The notes under the pieces were generated by a model. The model was not told the origin of the DNA. It saw only the letters and a program-made list of their open reading frames with translations, and ran no database searches. Positions 30,818 through 40,442 of a stretch of DNA of 64,000 nucleotides are shown here, one piece after another. The stretch lies in contig CATOPL010000004.1 in the NCBI GenBank assembly GCA_951802115.1, positions 62,001 to 126,000 on the forward strand, in the 5' to 3' direction. The DNA is from an uncultured Lachnospiraceae bacterium. Its GTDB lineage: Bacteria; Bacillota; Clostridia; Lachnospirales; Lachnospiraceae. The position numbers were made by a program, and so were the translations under genes. Numbering within the stretch: the first letter of the stretch is position 1; the number at the start of each line of letters is the position of its first letter.

Positions 30818-32194
30818 TTAATTCAACTGTGTTTCCAGAAGTTCTTTAAAACCAGTCATTCTTTCTCCCGCATCCGCTCCGCGCCAGATATCTGCCAGGA
30901 CTACCTCAAGCTGCAGCCACATATTGGACAGTTCCATGATTTTCGGAACTTCTGCAGCCGCCTCATATGCTTCATATACGGTCATATATTGATCGGCATT
31001 TTCCCCGTCCGGGGACGTCTGGGACTGCCCCAAAAGACGATCATACAGAGACTGATAACCCCAAATTCCCTCTTTTTCTTCCGGTTCTGATGATCCGAGA
31101 AGATTTTTACAGGCTGTCAGTTTCTTTGCCTCCTCATAAAGTCTGTCCGCCCGCTCCTGCGTCAGATATCTCGCACAGGCTTCTGCAGCTTTTACATTGG
31201 AAGAATATGGATTCACCACCACACTGTTTGTTACTGACAATCCCCTGGAACTGAGCGTATCTGTCAGCGGCGGAAGCTGGATCACCTGATAAAAAGGATC
31301 AAAATGAGCACCTTCCTCCTCTTCATATTCCGGTATCTCGCCTGCCGCAACTGCCCGGTCCAGCTCCGCCAGCATGGGCACATTGACAATGGTAAATACC
31401 GATTTCCCGTCAATAAATTCCTGAATTACTTCTTCTGAAGTTACTGTATCGGCATCTATGGCAAAAAATCCGTTCAGACTCTGGTAATAATTCATACAGC
31501 TGATAATCTGCTCCAGGTCCATGGAAACCATCTGCTTATCGTCCCCTTCTGGCCCGCCCAGATTCGTATATGCTCCCAGGAACATATAATTATTGATTAC
31601 ATCCGCCACATTCCATTTAAAAATATGTTCTACTTTTTCAGTCAGTGCATCCGCTTCAAAATTTTCCGCATAAGCCAGAATCCCTTCTATACTTTGAGGA
31701 ACCTCCTCCGGTTTTACATAATACCGGTTATACAGCATAAAACAGGTCTCAATGAAAAAAGGCCTTGCCACTACATTTCCGTCATAAGTAACCGCCTGCA
31801 CAGCCTTTTCAGAATAAATATCCGACAGCCCGGTATCCTTTACCGGCACGGCCAGTCCGGCCAGAACAGCTTTTTCAAGAAGCGCGCTGGAGGCAACATA
31901 CAAATCCGGTCCCTGCATTTCTTCCGCCACAGATTTATCGCTGATATGTTCAATATAATCCACTTCAGAAACCAGCTCTGCACGTACTTCCACCTGATAT
32001 CTGGATGCCGTCTCTGCCGCAGCCGCCTCCATATAGTCCTGAATATCCGGATCTGTATACCAGATCAGAAGCGGACGTTCCACAATGATCTCTTCTTCCT
32101 CAGGCTTTTCTTTCAGCCCCATATGCACCAGCTCCGCTGCCAGCAGAAGCACGATCAGCACTGCGACGATTCTCTGGTATTTTATTGTCATCAT
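30818..32194 (-). CDS. Membrane-anchored extracellular solute-binding-like protein
   Basis: N-terminal TM, LLIWYTDPDIQDYMEAAAAETASRYQVEV, FNIVNVPMLAEL-like region; no permease adjacent. Confidence 0.7.
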   Translation of the reverse strand: MMTIKYQRIVAVLIVLLLAAELVHMGLKEKPEEEEIIVERPLLIWYTDPDIQDYMEAAAAETASRYQVEVRAELVSEVDYIEHISDKSVAEEMQGPDLYVASSALLEKAVLAGLAVPVKDTGLSDIYSEKAVQAVTYDGNVVARPFFIETCFMLYNRYYVKPEEVPQSIEGILAYAENFEADALTEKVEHIFKWNVADVINNYMFLGAYTNLGGPEGDDKQMVSMDLEQIISCMNYYQSLNGFFAIDADTVTSEEVIQEFIDGKSVFTIVNVPMLAELDRAVAAGEIPEYEEEEGAHFDPFYQVIQLPPLTDTLSSRGLSVTNSVVVNPYSSNVKAAEACARYLTQERADRLYEEAKKLTACKNLLGSSEPEEKEGIWGYQSLYDRLLGQSQTSPDGENADQYMTVYEAYEAAAEVPKIMELSNMWLQLEVVLADIWRGADAGERMTGFKELLETQLN

Positions 32195-32272
32195 GTTCCT
32201 TTCTGTCTTTTAAATCACTGTCCTGCTGCACAGTCGCACCGCAGAACAGCTTTGTCCCATACAATCAGTGTA

Positions 32273-33457
32273 TCAAAACGACGCTTCCAGTCTCTTCACC
32301 ATATCGTCTACATCTTCCCTGGTGATCACCAGCGGCGGGGTAAAACGGAGTACATTGCTGCCCGCCGTAATTACGACCAGACCGTTTTCAAGAGCGCGGT
32401 TCACAATCTCGCCTACCGGTCGGCCGGTCACTTCCAGCCCCTGCAGCATACCTTTTCCACGGCGCTCTTTCAGAAAATCATATTTTCCTGCCAGTTCATC
32501 CAGCTTTTCTGTCAGATACGCACCAACGGTGCGTACATGCTCCACAATCTGCTCTTTTTCGTAAAGATCAAATACTTTGCTGACAGCCGCGCAGACAAAA
32601 GGATTGCCGCCGTAAGTCGTACCATGATCTCCCGCCTTCAAAGAGCTTTCCGCCGCCTTCTTTCCAAGCACAAAAGCTCCCACCGGAACTCCGCATCCAA
32701 TCGCTTTGGCACAGGTCATAATGTCCGGTTCCACACCATATTCCTGCCATGCGAACATATATCCGGTCCGGCCCATACCGCACTGAATCTCATCCAGAAT
32801 CAGCAGAATATCGCGCTCCTCACACAACGCTTTCACTCCGCGCAGAAATTCCTCCGTAGCAGCATAGATACCGCCTTCTCCCTGAACTGTCTCCAGGATA
32901 ACGGCACAGGTTTTATCTGTTATCTGTGCCTTTACACTTTCCAGATCATTGTAGTCTGCAAACCGGACACCCGGCAGCAGCGGGCGAAACGGAATCTGAT
33001 ATTTCTCATTCCCGGTGACTGACAGAGCACCCAGACTTCTTCCGTGAAAAGAATGGTTCATGGCAATGATTTCATGATCCGCTTCTCCATCTTTTTCATA
33101 CGCATACTTCCTGGCCGCTTTTAAAGCGCCTTCGATCGCTTCTGTCCCGCTGTTTGTAAAAAACACTTTGGACATGCCGCTGGCTTTTATAACCTTTTCT
33201 GCCGCTTCCATCATCGGCTTCGTATAAAAAAGGTTGGAAACATGCGTCAGCTTATCAATCTGCTCCTTTAATGTCTGCGTATATTCTTTATGATTGTATC
33301 CAAGCGACTGTACGGCAATTCCGGCTGCAAAATCCAGATATTTTTTTCCGTCCACATCATACAGGTGCACACCCTCTCCGTGGTCAAAGACTATCGGGAA
33401 TCGATTATAGGTGTGTAAAATAGCCTCCTCAGCCTTCTCAATATATGGATTACTCAT
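32273..33457 (-). CDS. argD: Acetylornithine aminotransferase
   Basis: [55 protein letters not shown]; start [11 protein letters not shown]. Confidence 0.93.
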   Translation of the reverse strand: MSNPYIEKAEEAILHTYNRFPIVFDHGEGVHLYDVDGKKYLDFAAGIAVQSLGYNHKEYTQTLKEQIDKLTHVSNLFYTKPMMEAAEKVIKASGMSKVFFTNSGTEAIEGALKAARKYAYEKDGEADHEIIAMNHSFHGRSLGALSVTGNEKYQIPFRPLLPGVRFADYNDLESVKAQITDKTCAVILETVQGEGGIYAATEEFLRGVKALCEERDILLILDEIQCGMGRTGYMFAWQEYGVEPDIMTCAKAIGCGVPVGAFVLGKKAAESSLKAGDHGTTYGGNPFVCAAVSKVFDLYEKEQIVEHVRTVGAYLTEKLDELAGKYDFLKERRGKGMLQGLEVTGRPVGEIVNRALENGLVVITAGSNVLRFTPPLVITREDVDDMVKRLEASF

Positions 33458-34346
33458 GATAAAATTTCTCCTCCGTATCTCCCAGAATTGCCGTACCGAT
33501 GCCTTTGTTGGAAAACACTTCCAAAAGAATACTGTGCATGATCCTTCCGTCCATAATATGAACTCTGGATACCCCCGCTTCGATGGCATCAATACAGTTG
33601 CCAAGCTTCGGCAGCATCCCTCCGCCGATCGTCCCGCTTTCCAGAAGTTCTCTCGCTTCGCTGATGGTAATCTCCGAAATCAAAGAATCCTTGTCATCAA
33701 AATCCCGGTAAACACCTTCAATATCTGTTAAAAATGCCAGTTTCTCCGCCTTCACCGCTCTGGCAATGGCACACGCCGCATCATCTGCATTGATATTATA
33801 GGTTTCAAATTTTTCATCCAGTCCTACCGGACAGACAATCGGCAGAAAATCTTTTTCCAGAAGATCGTACAGAATCTTCGGATTGACTTCTGTAATCTCT
33901 CCCACATACCCCAGGTCTTCTCCATCTGCGTATTTCTTTTCCACTTTCAGAAGACCGCCGTCTTTGCCGCTGATGCCTACTGCCTTGACACCCAGTTCCT
34001 GCACCATGGTTACAAGTCCTTTGTTTACTCTGCCCAGTACCATCTCGGCTATCTCCATCGTATCTGCATCTGTCACCCGAAGCCCGTTCACAAAACGCGG
34101 CTCCATACCTGTTTTCTGGACCCACTTGCTGATCTCCCTGCCGCCTCCGTGTACGATAATCGGTTTAAAGCCGACCAGCTTTAAAAGCGTCACGTCACTG
34201 ATCACGCTTTTTTTCAGAGTCTCATCCACCATCGCGCTGCCTCCGTATTTTACCACGATGATCTTACGGTTAAAACGCTGGATATATGGAAGCGCCTCCA
34301 CCAGGACGGCTGCTTTCTCCAGATATTTCTCTGTGTCTTCTCTCAT
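33450..34346 (-). CDS. argB: Acetylglutamate kinase
   Basis: [58 protein letters not shown]. Confidence 0.95.
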   Translation of the reverse strand: MREDTEKYLEKAAVLVEALPYIQRFNRKIIVVKYGGSAMVDETLKKSVISDVTLLKLVGFKPIIVHGGGREISKWVQKTGMEPRFVNGLRVTDADTMEIAEMVLGRVNKGLVTMVQELGVKAVGISGKDGGLLKVEKKYADGEDLGYVGEITEVNPKILYDLLEKDFLPIVCPVGLDEKFETYNINADDAACAIARAVKAEKLAFLTDIEGVYRDFDDKDSLISEITISEARELLESGTIGGGMLPKLGNCIDAIEAGVSRVHIMDGRIMHSILLEVFSNKGIGTAILGDTEEKFYHE

Positions 34347-34500
34347 AATCTCCTGCTCCTCATCTGCTGCTGTGCCTTTTATTTTACACAGCCGTCATTT
34401 TTCAGCTTCTTTATGCTCCACAGCTCCTCTGCCTGCCTGTGTTTCCAATAATCTTACTACCCTCAGTGGATGAGGGTACTGATGATACAGTCCACTTTAA

Positions 34501-34664
34501 AGCGTGCCTGAAAATCACTTTCCAGTATCTCTGCGTCGCACTTTGCAGGAAATTTGACCCTGATGAACAACGCGCAGAGGGCTGCGCGTATCATAAATCC
34601 GAACCAAATATACTGCAAAGCAGGACACACAGACGGCAGGAAAGAATTTTCAGACACGCTCTGG
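34501..34664. mobile_element. MITE-like non-coding element with 15-bp terminal inverted repeats
   Basis: agcgtgcctgaaaat (34501-34515) vs attttcagacacgct (34646-34660): 14/15 inverted match; internal ctctgcg...cgcagag complementarity. Confidence 0.5.
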
Positions 34665-34721
34665 AATACTGAATAGCAAATGTTCGCTGTAGTTCCGCCA
34701 GAACCGTCCTGCGTTCAGAAA

Positions 34722-35258
34722 TCAGTAGTTTTCCGCACTGATCTCAAAGTAACTCTGTGGATGGTTACAGGTCGGACATACCTCCGGCGCCTCAGCGCCC
34801 ACCACAATGTGGCCGCAGTTACGGCATTCCCATACTTTCACTTCGCTTTTTGCAAAAACCTGTGCCGTCTCGATGTTATTCAGAAGCGCACGATATCTCT
34901 CTTCATGATGCTTTTCAATAGCCGCTACCAGAAGGAACTTTTTCGCCAGCTCCGGAAAGCCTTCGCTCTCCGCAGTTTTCGCAAATTCTTCATACATATC
35001 CGTCCATTCAAAATTCTCGCCGTCAGCCGCTGCTGCCAGATTCGCTTTTGTATCGCCGATCCCGCTCAGCTCTTTAAGCCACATTTTCGCATGTTCTTTT
35101 TCATTGTCGGCTGTTTTTAAAAATAAAGAAGAAATCTGCTCATATCCTTCTTTTTTAGCCACAGAAGCAAAATATGTATATTTGTTTCTCGCCTGCGATT
35201 CACCGGCAAATGCCGCCTCAAGATTTTTTTCTGTCTGTGTTCCTGCATATTTACTCAT
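34722..35258 (-). CDS. Rubrerythrin
   Basis: [16 protein letters not shown]-terminal rubredoxin-like [30 protein letters not shown]. Confidence 0.95.
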   Translation of the reverse strand: MSKYAGTQTEKNLEAAFAGESQARNKYTYFASVAKKEGYEQISSLFLKTADNEKEHAKMWLKELSGIGDTKANLAAAADGENFEWTDMYEEFAKTAESEGFPELAKKFLLVAAIEKHHEERYRALLNNIETAQVFAKSEVKVWECRNCGHIVVGAEAPEVCPTCNHPQSYFEISAENY

Positions 35259-35530
35259 GCTCTGTCTCTCCTTTTTTCTCTTTCACATCTATCCTGACAG
35301 CCCCCTCAGTGACAGTTCTGTCAGGATACACTGCTGTCTCCAAGTATAACAGAGATTCTTCTGCAATTCAATGGAATCAGCATATCAATGTCAAAACGAT
35401 CCAGCAATTTCTCCTGCCTATCATACAGATATCAATGCACAGATCCGGAATATCGCAGGTAAAGCGGCCCACTCGCAGATCGTCCAGTGTAAATATTTCC
35501 CGAAGTCTGGCGATATACGCAATCTGATGA

Positions 35531-36754
35531 TCAGCTCCGATAGTCTGCGTTAATGTTGACATATTCATGGGTCAGATCACATCCCCAGGCGGTGGCGGAT
35601 GCCTGCCCCATCTTTACATCCGCGATCGCCGTCACATGCTCTTCTGACAAAATTTTAGTCGCCAGTTCCTCGCTGTATCCGGTCGACACTCCATTTTCAA
35701 TAATTTTCAGTTTCCCTGCCGGACTCTCAAAATACAGATCTACTTTTTCCGGATCAAACTGCACACCGGAATATCCCATGGCGCACAAAATCCGTCCCCA
35801 GTTGGCATCATGTCCGTATATTGCCGCTTTCGTCAGGCTGGAGGTAATGACCGATTTACTCAGCGTCACCGCCTGCTCTTTACTTTCTGCTCCGATTATT
35901 TTTACCTCGAACAGACAGGTAGCTCCTTCCCCGTCCCCCGCGATCTTCTTTGCCAGCTCTGTATTGACATAATTCAGCGCTGCTTTAAAAGCTGCATAAT
36001 TCTCATCTTCTTTTGCAATCAGCGGATTTTCCGCCATACCATTGGCAAGCAGCAGCACGGTATCATTGGTTGACGTGTCTCCGTCCACAGAAACCATATT
36101 ATAGGTATCTTTAATGTCCTCACTCAGCGCCTTCTGCAGCATTTCCTTCGTGATAGCCGCGTCCGTGGTCACAAATCCCAGCATTGTACACATATTGGGA
36201 TGAATCATGCCGGACCCTTTGCACATACCGCCCACCGTAACGGTTCTGCCGCCGATCTCCACCTGTACCGCTGCGTATTTGGGTTTCGTATCCGTAGTCA
36301 TGATCGCCTTTGCCGCTTCCAGCCCGGCTTCTTCCGTATCTCTCCGGTTTTCAGTCAAAAGAGCCACCCCATCCCGGATTTTCTCTATGGGAAGCTGCAT
36401 CCCGATGACGCCCGTGGACGCCACCAGTACCGAAGACACCGGAATCCGAAGCAGCCGCTCTACAGCCTGAGCTGTCTGCTCACAATATCCATATCCTTGT
36501 GTCCCTGTACAGGCATTGGCAATACCGGAGTTAACGACCACCGCATGCACTTTTGTAGATTTTTTCACAATCTCCTGATCCCATCTGACCGGCGCCGCCT
36601 TGACCACATTGGTAGTAAATGTTCCCGCCGCCACACACGGAGTCTGGCTGTAGATCAGCGCCATATCCTTCCTGTCCTTGTATTTGATCTGCGCTGCTGC
36701 TGCCGCCGCTTCAAATCCCTTTGCTGCTGTCACTCCGCCGCTTATGATTTTCAT
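35531..36754 (-). CDS. argJ: Bifunctional ornithine acetyltransferase / N-acetylglutamate synthase
   Basis: VVNSGIANACTG; ASTGVIGMQLP; GKGSGMIHPNMCTMLGFVTTDA-type motif; GHDANWGRILCAMGYSG. Confidence 0.94.
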   Translation of the reverse strand: MKIISGGVTAAKGFEAAAAAAQIKYKDRKDMALIYSQTPCVAAGTFTTNVVKAAPVRWDQEIVKKSTKVHAVVVNSGIANACTGTQGYGYCEQTAQAVERLLRIPVSSVLVASTGVIGMQLPIEKIRDGVALLTENRRDTEEAGLEAAKAIMTTDTKPKYAAVQVEIGGRTVTVGGMCKGSGMIHPNMCTMLGFVTTDAAITKEMLQKALSEDIKDTYNMVSVDGDTSTNDTVLLLANGMAENPLIAKEDENYAAFKAALNYVNTELAKKIAGDGEGATCLFEVKIIGAESKEQAVTLSKSVITSSLTKAAIYGHDANWGRILCAMGYSGVQFDPEKVDLYFESPAGKLKIIENGVSTGYSEELATKILSEEHVTAIADVKMGQASATAWGCDLTHEYVNINADYRS

Positions 36755-36790
36755 CTTCTATCCTCCTGCTTAAAATGCTTTGGTTTCACA

Positions 36791-37246
36791 CTAATCAACA
36801 TCCTCAATAAATGCCGTAATATTCGCTTCATTCAGTGTAAAATCATAATAATTCAGATCCTGTCGTTTTGTCCATCCCATCTTATTCCAGAATGCGTTTC
36901 CAATATCATTTTTCGTAAATGCAATCAGACTGACTTTATTGATTTCTTGCGCTCTCAAAGCTTCCATGCAGGCAACCACCATTGCCTTTCCCACACCCTG
37001 ACGCCGGTGGCTTTTACGCACACAGACATGATACAGACATCCCCGTCTCCCGTCATGACCACAGAGTATGGCGCCGATCAGAATATCTCCCTCCCAGGCT
37101 GTCATACTGGTTGTCGGATTCCGTTTCAGAAAACGTGCAATCCCATCTCTGGAATCATCCATGCTCCGGATGCCAAAGCCTCTGATCGTCCTCCAGAGAC
37201 CATACACTTTATCATAATCCTTAATTGTCATAACCCGAATATCCAT
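36791..37246 (-). CDS. GNAT-family N-acetyltransferase
   Basis: VCVRKSHRRQGVGKAMVVACMEAL; between argJ and argC. Confidence 0.85.
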   Translation of the reverse strand: MDIRVMTIKDYDKVYGLWRTIRGFGIRSMDDSRDGIARFLKRNPTTSMTAWEGDILIGAILCGHDGRRGCLYHVCVRKSHRRQGVGKAMVVACMEALRAQEINKVSLIAFTKNDIGNAFWNKMGWTKRQDLNYYDFTLNEANITAFIEDVD

Positions 37247-37345
37247 GATCCGTGTCTCACTCCTAACTGTTCACTGTTTTTCTGCCGTTATCGTGCACCG
37301 GTTGAGATCGGATATTCTTCCAGCCGTTGCACCCTGTGAGGACCT

Positions 37346-38386
37346 TTATGGAAACACCGGCGCCATCTGCAGTCCCTGCGTCTCATTAAGCCCAAACATC
37401 AGATTCATATTCTGCACCGCCTGTCCGGCCGCACCTTTCACCAGGTTATCCATGGCTCCCATCATAATAATCCGCCTGGTCCTCTGATCGATCTTAAAAT
37501 TCACGTCCACAAAATTACTGCCTTCCACCCAACGGGTCTGAGGGCACACGTCCTTTTTCAGCACACGGACAAAATATTCCTTTTCATAGTAACGGTCATA
37601 AACCGCTTTCACTTCTTCATAAGAAACATCTTTTTTCAAAGAAGCATATGCCGTCACCAGAATTCCCCGCTGCATAGGCACCAGATGAGGCGTAAAACTG
37701 ATAAGCACCGGCTTTCCTGCCGCTCTGCCAAGCTGTTCTTCAATCTCCGGCGTATGACGATGGCCGGCCACTCCGTACGCCTTGATATTCTCATTGACTT
37801 CACAGAACAGATTGTCTACCTTTGCGCCCCGTCCAGCGCCGGATGTCCCGGATTTGGCGTCGATAATGATCGTATCCGGATCAATCAGCCCTTCTTTGAC
37901 CAGAGGATAGACGGACAGAAAACTGCAGGTCGGATAGCATCCGGGATTGGCAATCAGCCTTGCTCTTTTTACTTGCTCCCGGTTAAGCTCGCACAACCCG
38001 TATACCGCTTCCTCTATATACTGCGGCGACTTATGCCGGATCCCATACCATTTTTCATAGACTGCCACATCTTTGATTCGAAAATCGGCACTCAGATCTA
38101 TAATTTTTACCTTATGCAATATATTATCATTTACAAGGGAAGCGCACAGACCCTGAGGCGTGGCTGTGAAAATTACGTCTACCTGCTCCGCCATTGCTTC
38201 CATATTATCATCCAGACAGATGTCCTCCACCAGCTGAAACATATTCTGATAAATATCCGCATACTTCTGATCAACATAGCTTCTGGAACCATACCATACA
38301 ATCTTTGCTTCTTTATGTCCTAAAAGCAATCTCACCAGCTCTGCACCGGCATATCCTGTCGCCCCGACAATTCCCACTCTGATCAT
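37346..38386 (-). CDS. argC: N-acetyl-gamma-glutamyl-phosphate reductase
   Basis: MIRVGIVGATGYAGAELVRLL; IANPGCYPTCSFLSVYPLV; VAGHRHTPEIEEQLG. Confidence 0.95.
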   Translation of the reverse strand: MIRVGIVGATGYAGAELVRLLLGHKEAKIVWYGSRSYVDQKYADIYQNMFQLVEDICLDDNMEAMAEQVDVIFTATPQGLCASLVNDNILHKVKIIDLSADFRIKDVAVYEKWYGIRHKSPQYIEEAVYGLCELNREQVKRARLIANPGCYPTCSFLSVYPLVKEGLIDPDTIIIDAKSGTSGAGRGAKVDNLFCEVNENIKAYGVAGHRHTPEIEEQLGRAAGKPVLISFTPHLVPMQRGILVTAYASLKKDVSYEEVKAVYDRYYEKEYFVRVLKKDVCPQTRWVEGSNFVDVNFKIDQRTRRIIMMGAMDNLVKGAAGQAVQNMNLMFGLNETQGLQMAPVFP

Positions 38387-38526
38387 CTTTTTCACCTCAT
38401 TCTCTTTCCAAAAATACTGCTCACTATCATATAATAAAACCTGCACCCATGCAAGTGCTTTTCCCTGAAGCCCGAATGTCTGTTGTGCCGCCCCTCAGGA
38501 ATAATTCCAGAAACTTTTTGAATTGA

Positions 38527-38562
38527 TTGCATAATTATACGTTATTTATTAAATTTATGCAA
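38527..38562. promoter_or_regulatory. Candidate ArgR-type operator (TTGCATAA ... TTATGCAA)
   Basis: Inverted TTGCATAA (38527-38534) and TTATGCAA (38555-38562), AT-rich, between divergent argC and argG; 5' part ttgcataattatac resembles an ARG box. Confidence 0.45.
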
Positions 38563-38604
38563 GTATTTTTTATAAAATCCATTGAAATATGTATATTTTT
38601 TCAC

Positions 38605-38633
38605 TTGCATTCTGTGTAAACTTGTTGTATAGT
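38605..38633 (+). promoter_or_regulatory. Promoter for argG
   Basis: TTGCAT (38605-38610) - 17 bp - TATAGT (38628-38633). Confidence 0.6.
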
Positions 38634-38683
38634 AATATGCAGTTAAAAACAGACGATTATCATTGATTCAGAGGAGAATACGT

Positions 38684-39907
38684 ATGAAAGAAAAAGTAAT
38701 TCTGGCTTATTCCGGCGGTCTGGACACGACTGCCATCATCCCGTGGTTAAAGGAACATTTTGATTATGAAGTCATCTGCTGCTGCATCGACTGCGGGCAG
38801 GGAAACGAGCTGGACGGGCTGGAAGAGCGTTCCCGACTGTCCGGTGCAGCAAAACTCTATATTGAAGATATTGTAGACGAATTTTCAGAAGAATATATCA
38901 TGCCCTGCGTTCAGGCAGGCGCCGTCTACGAGAACAAATATCTGCTTGGAACTTCCATGGCACGACCGGTCATCGCCAAAAGACTGGTGGAAATTGCAAG
39001 AAAAGAAGGAGCTTCTGCAATCTGCCACGGCGCGACCGGAAAAGGCAATGATCAGATCCGTTTTGAACTCTCTATCAAAGCGCTCGCCCCGGATCTGAAA
39101 ATTATCGCTCCCTGGCGGATGACCGATGTCTGGACCATGCAGTCCCGGGAGGATGAAATTGAATACTGCAGGCAGCACGGAATCAACCTCCCGTTCGATC
39201 ACAGTCACAGCTACAGCCGCGACCGGAATCTGTGGCATATCAGCCACGAGGGACTTGAGCTGGAGGACCCGGCAAATGAGCCTAACTACGATCATATGCT
39301 GGTTCTGGGTGTCACTCCGGAAAAAGCTCCTGACGAAGGGGAATACGTGACCATGACTTTCGAAAAAGGCGTACCAACCTCTGTCAACGGCGAGAAAATG
39401 AAAGTTGCCGACGTCATCCGCAAATTAAACGAACTGGGCGGAAAACACGGAATCGGTATTGTGGACATCGTGGAAAACCGCGTCGTAGGCATGAAATCCC
39501 GCGGCGTCTACGAAACCCCTGGTGGAACAATCCTGATGGAAGCACACGATCAGCTCGAAGAACTGGTTCTTGACCGCGCCACTATGGAAGCAAAAAAAGA
39601 TATGGGTAATAAAATGGCCCAGATTGTATATGAAGGTAAATGGTTCACACCGCTGCGCGAAGCCGTACAGGCATTCGTAACCAGCACACAGGAATATGTA
39701 ACCGGAGAAGTAAAATTCAAACTGTATAAAGGCAATATCATCAAGGCCGGCACCACTTCCCCGTACAGCCTGTACAGTGAATCTCTGGCCTCCTTTACCA
39801 CCGGAGACCTGTACGATCACCACGATGCCAGCGGATTCATCACTCTGTTCGGACTGCCCTTAAAAGTCCGCGCCATGAAGATGGCTGAATCCCAGGAAAA
39901 AAACTGA
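38684..39907 (+). CDS. argG: Argininosuccinate synthase
   Basis: KVILAYSGGLDTTAIIPWLKE; CHGATGKGNDQIRFE; start MKEKVILAYSGG. Confidence 0.96.
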   Translation: MKEKVILAYSGGLDTTAIIPWLKEHFDYEVICCCIDCGQGNELDGLEERSRLSGAAKLYIEDIVDEFSEEYIMPCVQAGAVYENKYLLGTSMARPVIAKRLVEIARKEGASAICHGATGKGNDQIRFELSIKALAPDLKIIAPWRMTDVWTMQSREDEIEYCRQHGINLPFDHSHSYSRDRNLWHISHEGLELEDPANEPNYDHMLVLGVTPEKAPDEGEYVTMTFEKGVPTSVNGEKMKVADVIRKLNELGGKHGIGIVDIVENRVVGMKSRGVYETPGGTILMEAHDQLEELVLDRATMEAKKDMGNKMAQIVYEGKWFTPLREAVQAFVTSTQEYVTGEVKFKLYKGNIIKAGTTSPYSLYSESLASFTTGDLYDHHDASGFITLFGLPLKVRAMKMAESQEKN

Positions 39908-39912
39908 CTGCT

Positions 39913-39930
39913 TTTTCAGACACGCTCTGG
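39913..39930. repeat. 18-bp exact copy of the MITE-like element end
   Basis: ttttcagacacgctctgg, identical to 34647-34664. Confidence 0.6.
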
Positions 39931-40107
39931 CAGCGATTCTTCAATCTTCTAAAATAATGGTGGAAATCTTTCAGAATTATGTTATAATGTCGACAGGCAT
40001 GATACCGGCAACCATCCGCTCTTGAGAAAATATTTTCAGAAGCCTCTGCTTTCTGAAAAGCGGGACATGCATACGGATACAGGAGCGAAAAAGGAGATAT
40101 CGAATAT

Positions 40108-40350
40108 ATGAGTCAGGAAAAAGTAAACCGTTACAAAGAGCAGAAAAAAAACCGTAAAGCGATTCAGGCCCGAAAAAAAAGAAATGCACTGATCACCAGA
40201 GTGTGTGCATCTCTGATCGCGCTGGCGCTGGTGGCATGGCTTGGATATTCCGTTGCAGATTCCTATACGAAAAAGCAGAACAGCGGACCCGTAACAGCGG
40301 ATATTACTGCCCTGGATGATTACATCACATCATTGAATACGGAAGAATAA
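40108..40350 (+). CDS. Small single-pass membrane protein (80 aa)
   Basis: Basic N-terminus followed by one hydrophobic segment (ALITRVCASLIALALVAWLGYSVA). Confidence 0.65.
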   Translation: MSQEKVNRYKEQKKNRKAIQARKKRNALITRVCASLIALALVAWLGYSVADSYTKKQNSGPVTADITALDDYITSLNTEE

Positions 40351-40354
40351 CAAT

Positions 40355-40412
40355 AAAGGTGTTGTAAAACGCGGACTGGCTTTTTGGTTCCGCATTTACA
40401 ACACCTTTTACA
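40355..40412. terminator. Bidirectional terminator
   Basis: aaaggtgttgtaaaacgcgga (40355-40375) / tccgcatttacaacaccttt (40389-40409). Confidence 0.8.
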
Positions 40413-40442
40413 GTCTTTCATATATCTCTTTCTGACCAGTTT

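Noticed and set aside
31625-33022. 465-aa plus-strand ORF opposite the SBP and argD
   Set aside because: His/Ser/Arg-rich antisense translation typical of shadow ORFs; argD on the other strand is unambiguous.
34463-34657. 64-aa minus-strand ORF
   Set aside because: Coincides with the inverted-repeat element; no convincing RBS; most likely incidental translation of a repeat.
36200-37339. 379-aa plus-strand ORF opposite argJ and the GNAT gene
   Set aside because: Shadow ORF antisense to well-supported genes, no conserved motif.
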